Below, one piece after another: positions 43,692 through 50,975 of a stretch of DNA of 64,000 bases. The notes under the pieces were generated by a model. It was not told where the DNA came from. It did no database searches and worked only from the letters and a program-made list of their open reading frames with translations. This stretch comes from UBA1660 sp964462035 (GTDB lineage Bacteria > Myxococcota_A > Polyangia > Polyangiales > Houyiibacteriaceae), in the NCBI GenBank assembly GCA_964462035.1, contig CAYXAP010000001.1:1-64000 (forward strand), given 5' to 3'. Position 1 is the stretch's first letter. The number at the start of each line of letters is the position of its first letter. A program made the position numbers and the translations under genes.

Positions 43692-45152
43692 TCAGCGCAG
43701 CCAGCGGAAGAGCACGAAGTCCTGCGCGGCCGGGCCCTCCGCACCGCGGGAGTGGTGCTGGCGGATCTGGCCGCTGGTCAGCGCGCGGTCGTAGACCGCG
43801 ACCTCGTCGATGGCTCCGGTGATGCGGCGCTCGTCTTCTTCGCGAAGGCCGATCCGTAGGAAGCCCGCCGTGTTCGGGCGCCAGCTCCCCATCAGCACCT
43901 CGCCGACCCGCTCCCCGTCGACGAAGAGCCGCGCGGCCTCGCCATCGTAGGTGGCGACCACGTGGTACCAGGTGTCGGCTGCGATGGTTCCCTCCGGCGC
44001 CATCACCGAGTGGTTCTCGCCATCGCGATCCACGAAGTTCGCGTTCACACGATCCGGCGAGCTGTGGTTCCAGAGGAAGGTGCCTCGCGACTCGTCGTCC
44101 ACGCGGAACTCGAGGAGCGGTCCGGCGACGCTCTCGGCATCCCGTCGGAACCAGACCTCCATCGAGAGCTCGCCGTCGCTCAGCAGCTCGCCGACGTCCT
44201 CCGGCAGGACCACCACGTCGTCCATCCCATCGAGCGCCATCGCGCCATTGTCCTGGTCCACGAGCGCACCGGTCGCGCTGCCGGGGGAGCCGCTGCTCTC
44301 TCCGTCGAGCCCATTGCCACTCTCGTCATGGACGACGCCGCTCCCGACGTCACCGAGGCGCCAGTAGCCCACGGGCCGGTGCACCTCCACGACACCGGGG
44401 TAGGTGGTCGCCGCGCAGTAGCGCTCGGTGTGGGGCGCCGCACAGGTGCGGGTGCCATCGCAGTAGGCGCTCGCGCACTCGAGGTCGCTCGTGCAGTCCC
44501 AGCCGTCGGCCTTGAGCGGGCGGCATTCGCCCCAGCGACCCGGCTCCCATTCACTCGGTAGGCTGCACCACTCGCCGGACTCACAGTCGAAACGGTGGGA
44601 GCAGGCTCCGTCCTCGCGGGGCTCGCAGACTCCGAGCGTCGAGCCGTCCGACCGCCGGTAGAGGTGGCAATCGAGCCCGTCCTGGCAGGAGAGCGCGGCG
44701 ACACGGAGATCGGCGTTCTCGAGCGAGCGCGGCGTGCAGTCGGCGTCGGCGACGCCCGTCCCCTCGAAGACCTCGAAGAAGTCCTCCTGTCGCGGCGGCT
44801 CGGCGAAGCATCCTTCGGCCTTCGCCTGAAGCGCCTCCAGGAAAGCGCCGCCACGCTCGGGCACGTAGGCCGTGCGCGGATCCTCCAGCAGGGGCAGCAG
44901 CGACCGCTCGCAGCCTTCGAGTTGCTGCTCGATGCACGTGAGCTCTTCGCCCGCGACGACCCCGTCGCAGCAGGTGTCGTTCACCGTGCACACGATGCGA
45001 CTGATCTCGGTGCAGAGCTCGGCCGCCGCGATCGGCTGCCCGTCGGTCGGCACGGACGCGTCCATGTCGCCCATGGGCGAGTCGTCGCCCTTGCCGCATG
45101 CGAGCGCCGCCGAGGTCAGAGTGAAGAGGAGGATGCGATGGGTCGTGTTCAT
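43692..45152 (-). CDS. lipoprotein with C-terminal LamG domain
   Basis: A 486-residue predicted lipoprotein (ALAC lipobox). Residues about 25-250 are Cys-rich (about 20 Cys, many in CxxxxC patterns). About 255-470 is a concanavalin/LamG-type beta sandwich: VGYWRLGDVGSGVVHDESGNGLDG, then LSMEVWFRR, WYHVVATYDGEAARLFVDGE and IDEVAVYDRALT. This is a glycan- or matrix-binding fold. Its start overlaps the stop of the amidase gene by 4 nt, so both are made together. Surface adhesion or binding role likely by context. Confidence 0.75.
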   Translation of the reverse strand: MNTTHRILLFTLTSAALACGKGDDSPMGDMDASVPTDGQPIAAAELCTEISRIVCTVNDTCCDGVVAGEELTCIEQQLEGCERSLLPLLEDPRTAYVPERGGAFLEALQAKAEGCFAEPPRQEDFFEVFEGTGVADADCTPRSLENADLRVAALSCQDGLDCHLYRRSDGSTLGVCEPREDGACSHRFDCESGEWCSLPSEWEPGRWGECRPLKADGWDCTSDLECASAYCDGTRTCAAPHTERYCAATTYPGVVEVHRPVGYWRLGDVGSGVVHDESGNGLDGESSGSPGSATGALVDQDNGAMALDGMDDVVVLPEDVGELLSDGELSMEVWFRRDAESVAGPLLEFRVDDESRGTFLWNHSSPDRVNANFVDRDGENHSVMAPEGTIAADTWYHVVATYDGEAARLFVDGERVGEVLMGSWRPNTAGFLRIGLREEDERRITGAIDEVAVYDRALTSGQIRQHHSRGAEGPAAQDFVLFRWLR

Positions 45153-47974
45153 TGGTCGTTCTCTCGAAGCGCGGCTGCGTGGGCCCGGCGTCGGCGCCAG
45201 CCGAGCAGCGCGAGCCCCAGCCAGAAGGCGAGGGGTGCGGGGAGTGGAGCGCCGGGCGTGCTGCAGCCGCAGCCCTGACCGGGGTCGCTCGGATCGGTGT
45301 CACCGTCGTCGGTTGCGCCGATTGCGCCGAGCCCTCCGAGGCGGATGGTGCCGAAGCGCTCGGGGGCGTCCCAACCGGTCGACCAGCGCGGGCCGGTCAG
45401 CTCGATCGGGAACCCACGGCCGTCGGAGCGCCAGCAGCGCACGCCGTCGGCGTCGCGGGCGCAGAGGTCGGCCCGTGCGTCGCCGTTCACGTCGGCCAGT
45501 CGGATGGTCCGGAACCAGCTCGGCTCGGTCCAGCCTGCGGCATCGGAGAGGGCCGGCCCATCGATGCGGCGCTCGAAGCCGCGGCCCTCGAAGAGCCAGC
45601 AGCTCACGCCGCCGCGGCCCCGGCCGCACAGGTCGGCGTCGCCGTCTCCATCCACGTCGCCGAGGCGAAGCGTCGCGTAGTGGGATTTGTCGTTCCACCC
45701 GTCGGCGGCCGCGAGCTCCGGTCCGAGGTAGGGATCGCCGAAGCCGCGACCGGTCGACGGGTGACATTCGAAGCCGCTCGGCGTGCGCGCGCAGAGATCG
45801 GCGCGACCATCGCCGTCGACGTCCGTGAGGCGGATGGTGCTCCACACATCGAGCGCGTCGAACCCAGCCTCGTCGCTCCAGCGTGGTCCCTCGACGCGCG
45901 ACTCGAAGCCGCGGCCTCCGGACTTCCAGCACGCCATCCCTTCGGCGCTGCGGGCGCAGACGTCCGCGCGGCCGTCGCCGTCGATGTCCCCGACCCGCAA
46001 CGTGCCGTAGTGCGACACGTGAGCGTAGCCAGCGTCGTCGGCCAGTGCCGGCAGCAGGCGGGTGTCCTCGAAGCCGCGGCCGGTCGAGCGGTGGCAGCGG
46101 AGGCCGTCGGGCCAGCGCGCGCAGAGGTCTGCGCGACCGTCACCGTCCACGTCACCGAGTCGCAGGCTCGTGAAGTAGGCGGGCTCGCCGAAGCCCTCGG
46201 CGTCGCCGAGCGCGGGGCCCTCGACGGTGGCCGCGAAGCCTTCGCCGTTCGACGTCCAGCAGCGGACTCCATCGGTCTCGCGGAGACAGGCGTCGCTCTT
46301 CCCGTCGCCGTCGATGTCACCCATCCGGAAGGTGGAGAAGCGTGATGGCAGCGCGAACGCCTCGGCGTCGAGCTCCGGTCCGGGCACCGAGCGCTCGAAG
46401 CCGTGGCCCGAGGCGAGGTGGCACTCGATCGCGCCGTCGGCGCAGGCGCAGGCGTCGCTCTTGCCGTCCCCGTCGACGTCCGATCGGTCCGCGCTTCCGA
46501 GCGCGGGTTGGAGCACGAGCTCTTCGATCTCACAGACGTCCTCGTCGTCCGCTCGGCCATCGCAGTCGTTGTCGAGCTCGTCGCACCGTTCGGGGACCGG
46601 GGCGATCTCTCCCTCACAGACGCCCCAATCCCCCGCCGCGCAGGTCTGCTGGCCGGTCTGGCACTCGCCGACGTCGCTCCCGCACGTCCGCCGCAGACCG
46701 TCGTCGACGCGCCCGTCGCAGTCGTCGTCGACGGCGTTGCAGGTCTCCGAGCGCGGCCCGACCTCACCGTCGCAGCTGCCCCAGGAGCCGCGTGAGCAGG
46801 TCTGCGTTCCGCGCCGGCAGGCACCGACGTCACTGCCGCAGCCTCGCCGCAGCCCTTCGTCGACGCGCCCGTCGCAGTCGTCATCGGAGCCGTTGCAGCT
46901 CTCCGTTCGCCCGGGCGTGCAGCAGCCACCGCAGCCGCAGCGCACGTACTCCATGTACTTCGACCAGTCCCATCCGCTGCCGGGGTCGGTGTGGTCGGAG
47001 CAGTCCGGCGCCTCGTTGTGGCCCATGATGTGGGCCCGGTCCATGGGGATGCCGTTTCGCTGCGCGATCGAGCGGGTCAGCCGCGCGCTCGCGCAGTACA
47101 TGGCCTCCGTGTACCAACGGCCCGGATCGGAGATGAAGCCCTCGTGCTCGATGCCGACCGTGTTCGAGTTGAAGCACCCGTCGTGGTAGGCGATGTCCTG
47201 CTCTTCCACGATCTGCACGATGTCGCCGCCGGAGCTGACCACGTAGTGCACGCTCGCCGTCGCGCCGCCGCAGGCGCGGAGCCAGCCCCAACAGCCGGCG
47301 TAGCCGCCCTGGCAGGTGTGGATGACGATGTAGTCGATCTGCGATGGACCGCGGGACGCGTTGGTGTACTCGCACGCGGGTCCCACCCAGCGAGCGCCCG
47401 AGTAGTCCGGCCGCGCCTCGGCGCTGGCTGCCCCGACGTTCTCCGCGAGCGCGCCGATACCGCTCCCGTGGAGCACGATGCTCAGGCCATCGTCGTCGAC
47501 GCCCTCGACCCCGTCGCGGATGACGCGCTCGATGGCCTCGACGTAGCGAAGGCCGGCGTCCTCGTCGTAGCTGCCCGGCCCGTAGAGAGCGAGAGCATCG
47601 GCCCACGAGCCGTTCTCCCGCCGGAGCTCCGCGAGCACCGCCGCTGCGCCGTCGACGTGGGCCACCACGTCCACCATCAGAGTGTCCCGATCGTGCTCGG
47701 TGAGAGCGACGGCACGGTCGAGCGTGCGGCCTTCGACCAGATGCAACAGCCCGTGGCCGCCCATCATCGAGGCCTCTTCGCCAACGCGCATCTGGAAGCG
47801 CGTCTCGACGTGCGCGATCGCCGCTAGCATGCCAACCGGCACGCCGTGCCGGTAGGAGGCGTCCTCGAAGGTCCCGACGAGCCCCGAGCTCCCGCTCAGC
47901 ACCGACGAGGGGCCGTCGGCTTGGCAAGCGGCGAGCAGGCAGAGCACCGCCAGGCTCCATGAACGGGAACGCAT
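45149..47974 (-). CDS. peptidoglycan amidase with MopE and FG-GAP repeats, MYXO-CTERM tail
   Basis: A 941-residue predicted lipoprotein (signal ending LLAAC). Residues about 35-145: a lysozyme/transglycosylase-like helical region (MLAAIAHVETRF). About 213-355: an Amidase_2/PGRP domain with VIHT (His219), HNE and CSDHTDPG zinc-ligand-type residues. Then three MopE-type repeats (NGSDDDCDGRVDEG style), seven FG-GAP-like calcium loops (DVDGDGRADLC), and a C-terminal GCGC, hydrophobic helix, Arg-rich MYXO-CTERM tail. It would cut peptidoglycan, perhaps of prey or self, on the cell surface. Next gene overlaps by 4 nt. Confidence 0.8.
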   Translation of the reverse strand: MRSRSWSLAVLCLLAACQADGPSSVLSGSSGLVGTFEDASYRHGVPVGMLAAIAHVETRFQMRVGEEASMMGGHGLLHLVEGRTLDRAVALTEHDRDTLMVDVVAHVDGAAAVLAELRRENGSWADALALYGPGSYDEDAGLRYVEAIERVIRDGVEGVDDDGLSIVLHGSGIGALAENVGAASAEARPDYSGARWVGPACEYTNASRGPSQIDYIVIHTCQGGYAGCWGWLRACGGATASVHYVVSSGGDIVQIVEEQDIAYHDGCFNSNTVGIEHEGFISDPGRWYTEAMYCASARLTRSIAQRNGIPMDRAHIMGHNEAPDCSDHTDPGSGWDWSKYMEYVRCGCGGCCTPGRTESCNGSDDDCDGRVDEGLRRGCGSDVGACRRGTQTCSRGSWGSCDGEVGPRSETCNAVDDDCDGRVDDGLRRTCGSDVGECQTGQQTCAAGDWGVCEGEIAPVPERCDELDNDCDGRADDEDVCEIEELVLQPALGSADRSDVDGDGKSDACACADGAIECHLASGHGFERSVPGPELDAEAFALPSRFSTFRMGDIDGDGKSDACLRETDGVRCWTSNGEGFAATVEGPALGDAEGFGEPAYFTSLRLGDVDGDGRADLCARWPDGLRCHRSTGRGFEDTRLLPALADDAGYAHVSHYGTLRVGDIDGDGRADVCARSAEGMACWKSGGRGFESRVEGPRWSDEAGFDALDVWSTIRLTDVDGDGRADLCARTPSGFECHPSTGRGFGDPYLGPELAAADGWNDKSHYATLRLGDVDGDGDADLCGRGRGGVSCWLFEGRGFERRIDGPALSDAAGWTEPSWFRTIRLADVNGDARADLCARDADGVRCWRSDGRGFPIELTGPRWSTGWDAPERFGTIRLGGLGAIGATDDGDTDPSDPGQGCGCSTPGAPLPAPLAFWLGLALLGWRRRRAHAAALRENDQ

Positions 47975-48159
47975 GGGAATGGGCTTCGCAAGTGGCGTGC
48001 CGACCCTCCCACCCCGCCTCACACTGGCTTTGCCCCACGATTTGCGGACTCTTCTCGGCGTGGCGCGGCTCGCGCCCGGTCGCCGAGCGTTCAACCGTCG
48101 TACGGTGCGGACTCCAGTCAGCGCCCACCGCAGGCGCTGACCTGTTGCCCGCGAGACAG

Positions 48160-48165
48160 TAGAGT
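48160..48165 (+). promoter_or_regulatory. -10-like box, leaderless start
   Basis: TAGAGT ends 6 nt before the GTG at 48172. Confidence 0.45.
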
Positions 48166-48171
48166 GTCGCG

Positions 48172-49482
48172 GTGCGTGTCGCCCCGCTCCTGATTCTCTC
48201 GCTCTGCCTCGCCTGTGGCGACGACGACGATCCCGCCGTCGAGGACGTCGACGTCGAGTCGCCGGAGACGCCCGACGAGCCCGAGACGGCCGACCCGAAC
48301 GAAGCGGACCCGCTCGCCGGTCTCGACGACCCGGAAGAGCTCGCCGCGGCCGTGCCCACGACGACGAGCGCCCTGGATGAAGACGTCGCGGCTCCCAGCC
48401 GTGGCTGCGCGTTCGCCGACGAGGGGGCGGTCAAGATCTGGCAGCGCCCCGGCGTCGCGGCGATCGTCACCATCGGCGATGGGTTCGCGATCGCGGGCTA
48501 CGCCAAGAAGGAAGACGGCGGCGAGGAGCTCTTCCTCCTCACTCAGACGCCGGGCCGGCCGGCCACGCCGGTGCTTCGCGCGGACCTCGAGCACCCACTG
48601 CAGCAGGCTCGCGTCGCACCACCGGCGCTCGCTGCCCGCGATGGCGGCCACGTCGGCTTGGCGTTCACCGACCGCCGAGCGCAGGTGCGCTACGCGCGCG
48701 TCGACCTGAGCAGCCGCCGCGGTGCCTTCATCGAAGTCGGCTCCGGCGCGGACCAGCGCTACTCGCCGGCCGTCGCCTTCACGGCCAGCGACGATCTCGT
48801 GATGTGGGCCGATGGTTCCGGCGCCGATCGCTCGCGAGTGCGAATGTCGCGGGTGATCGCCGGCTCGCAGCTCGGCGAAGGTCGCGACCTGACCCCCGAT
48901 GCCGGGGGCGCGACCTGTCCGGCGATGGCCGGTGACGATCTGCTCTTCGTCGACCACCGCGAGGGCCTCTCGACCTTCTATCGGGTAGACCTGCCCGACG
49001 GCGCCCCGACGGTGCTCCGCGCGACCACGCACCTCTTCGACCCGGTCGCCATCGCGCCGGTGCAGCTCGGCGGGAAGTGGCTGGTCGGCTACACCGCGGT
49101 CGGTCAGGCCGCGCAGAGCGCGGTCGGCCTGGTGACCGTCGACGGCGATCGAACGCCTCCGCCGACGGCCATCGTCCCGAGCGCGGGCTATGGCTTGCTG
49201 CACGTCTCGGCGACCACCGTGGGTGAGCACGTCGTCTTTGCCGCGGACGCCCCGACCGAGCGACCGCCCGAGTCACCGCGCCGCGTCGACGTGCGCGTCG
49301 CGACCGCCGATGGCGCCATGGGCGAGCCCCTCGCGATCACCGGTCCGGAGACGGGCGCTGCCGGCGCTTCGCTCGCATCGGTTGCCAGCTACGACGGCAC
49401 GGTCGGTGTGGTCTTTCGCGGCGCGGACGGGGTCTATCTGCGGCTGCTCCGCTGCGATCCCGGCGGAGCGACCGACGAGTGA
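48172..49482 (+). CDS. lipoprotein, beta-propeller-like, unknown
   Basis: A 436-residue predicted lipoprotein (LCLAC, Cys at about residue 15), then an acidic linker of about 60 residues (Glu/Asp/Pro). The rest is a strand-rich body with repeated units such as GDGFAIAGYAKKEDG, GHVGLAFTDRRAQVRYARV, DLVMWADGSG and GTVGVVFRGADGVYLRLLRC, suggesting a beta-propeller. No catalytic motif. GTG start with -10-like box 6 nt upstream; the next gene overlaps the stop by 4 nt (GTGA). Divergent from the amidase gene, 197 nt apart. Confidence 0.6.
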   Translation: MRVAPLLILSLCLACGDDDDPAVEDVDVESPETPDEPETADPNEADPLAGLDDPEELAAAVPTTTSALDEDVAAPSRGCAFADEGAVKIWQRPGVAAIVTIGDGFAIAGYAKKEDGGEELFLLTQTPGRPATPVLRADLEHPLQQARVAPPALAARDGGHVGLAFTDRRAQVRYARVDLSSRRGAFIEVGSGADQRYSPAVAFTASDDLVMWADGSGADRSRVRMSRVIAGSQLGEGRDLTPDAGGATCPAMAGDDLLFVDHREGLSTFYRVDLPDGAPTVLRATTHLFDPVAIAPVQLGGKWLVGYTAVGQAAQSAVGLVTVDGDRTPPPTAIVPSAGYGLLHVSATTVGEHVVFAADAPTERPPESPRRVDVRVATADGAMGEPLAITGPETGAAGASLASVASYDGTVGVVFRGADGVYLRLLRCDPGGATDE

Positions 49483-50108
49483 GCGAGCGCTTCCTCGTCG
49501 GCACGACGGTGAAGAAGACGGCGAGCGCATCGACTCTCGCAGAAGGCTTCGCCGCGCTCCGGCGGCGCGGCCAGCGGGCCGAACGCATCCGCCGCGTCGG
49601 CTGCGTCCTGTTGGTGCCGGTCGCGGCGGCCGGTCTCTACTTCATGCTCCGTGGCGAGGTCTGGTGGACCGGCGCCCTCGGCCTGGGTGCGCTGGTGCTC
49701 GCAAGACTCGCCACGCTCGGTGACCCGGAGCTCGCCGACGATCCGCGCGTGAAGCTGCTGGAGGAGCTCTTCCGCAACTGGTCGGGCCCCGAGCCGGTCA
49801 CCATCGATGCCGACCTGAACGCCCCGGACATGACCGCGCCGGACGAGACGGAGCGGGTCCGTGGCGGCGTGATGAAGAGCCGCTACGTGCAGCGCTGGCT
49901 CTCCCTTCGCTTCGAGAGCGGAGCCGAGCTGGGGCTCGTTCACGAACGCGAGCAGATCGAGGACGGCGTCGAGGTCCGCGACGTGACCGACGCCCACCGA
50001 TTGATCGTCGGTGACGACGAGCGGCCGCTCGACGCGCTGCCGAGCGCGGCGCAGCTCTCAGCCGCGCTGGATGAGCTGGATGACGTGAGCGGCGAGCTCG
50101 GGGCCTGA
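49479..50108 (+). CDS. hypothetical protein with two membrane segments
   Basis: A 209-residue protein. The first 40 residues are basic. Two hydrophobic helices follow (about 41-60 and 65-80), and the rest is acidic and probably cytosolic. Unrecognised. It is co-transcribed with the preceding lipoprotein (4-nt overlap). Its last 51 nt overlap the convergent dehalogenase gene. Confidence 0.6.
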   Translation: MSERFLVGTTVKKTASASTLAEGFAALRRRGQRAERIRRVGCVLLVPVAAAGLYFMLRGEVWWTGALGLGALVLARLATLGDPELADDPRVKLLEELFRNWSGPEPVTIDADLNAPDMTAPDETERVRGGVMKSRYVQRWLSLRFESGAELGLVHEREQIEDGVEVRDVTDAHRLIVGDDERPLDALPSAAQLSAALDELDDVSGELGA

Positions 50109-50972
50109 ATCTTCCTGGAGGAAGTGGCCGCCACGCACTCGCTGGTGCGGTTGACCCTCGGTGCCCGGGATCGACTTCTGCAGCACCCGGTCGAGCCCGC
50201 GCATGATCGGGTCGCCCGTGCTGAAGAGCGTCAGGAAGGGCTTGTCCCAGCGCTCGAGCTTCTCCCAGGCCGCGAGCTGATCGGCGCGCGCCGGGTCCTT
50301 CGGAGTCAGCGGGACGAGCTGCGGCATCGCGCGCGGACCGGCGAGGTAGCGGCGGTCCGGGAAGGGCGCGTCGTAGGCGTGGAGCTCGTCGGCCTTCAGC
50401 GTTCGCGCGCTCCCCATCTGCAACACCTTCGAGCAGACGAAGCGTGGTGTGAAGCGGGCGAAGGTCCGCCAACCCATGAACGCGGCGATGTTGCCGAGAT
50501 TCTTCAGCGAGATCTCCGGCTTGTCGGCTCTCGGCAAGAAGCCATTGCCGATGGCGACGCGCGCGAAGCGGTCGGTCTCTGCGACCAGCCGCAGCCCGAT
50601 GAGCGAGCCCCAGTCCTGGGCGAAGAGCGTGATGTCCCGAAGGTCGAGGGCCTCGAGGAACGTTCGGACCCAGCGGACGTGCGCCGCGTAGCTGTGGTCG
50701 TCGATCGAGGTCGGCTTCGAGGAACGACCGAAGCCGATCAGGTCCGGCGCGATCACCCGGTGACCACTCTCCGCGAAGACCGGGATCATGTGCCGATAGA
50801 GGTACGACCACGAAGGCTCGCCATGGAGCAGGAGCACCAGCGGCCCGTCGGCGGGTCCGGCTTCCACGTAGTGCATGCGCATCCCCGCGGGGTCGACCGG
50901 GACGTAGCGCGGCTCCCAGGGGTAGTCGCGCAGGCCCTCGAAGCGGTCGGCTGGTGTCTCCAGGAAATCCAC
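50058..50972 (-). CDS. haloalkane dehalogenase-type alpha/beta hydrolase
   Basis: A 304-residue alpha/beta hydrolase of the haloalkane dehalogenase group (hydrolyses C-halogen bonds). Signatures: LLLHGEPSWSYLYR (oxyanion region), the nucleophile Asp in LFAQDWGSLIGL near residue 120 with the halide-binding Trp next to it, and GGHFLQEDS with the catalytic His near residue 285. A dehalogenase or an epoxide-hydrolase-like relative is possible, but Asp-Trp at the nucleophile favours the former. GTG start. AAGGAG lies inside the end of clpB, 9 nt before the start, and the genes are 3 nt apart. Co-transcribed with clpB. Confidence 0.82.
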   Translation of the reverse strand: MDFLETPADRFEGLRDYPWEPRYVPVDPAGMRMHYVEAGPADGPLVLLLHGEPSWSYLYRHMIPVFAESGHRVIAPDLIGFGRSSKPTSIDDHSYAAHVRWVRTFLEALDLRDITLFAQDWGSLIGLRLVAETDRFARVAIGNGFLPRADKPEISLKNLGNIAAFMGWRTFARFTPRFVCSKVLQMGSARTLKADELHAYDAPFPDRRYLAGPRAMPQLVPLTPKDPARADQLAAWEKLERWDKPFLTLFSTGDPIMRGLDRVLQKSIPGTEGQPHQRVRGGHFLQEDSGPELAAHVIQLIQRG

Positions 50973-50975
50973 GGC

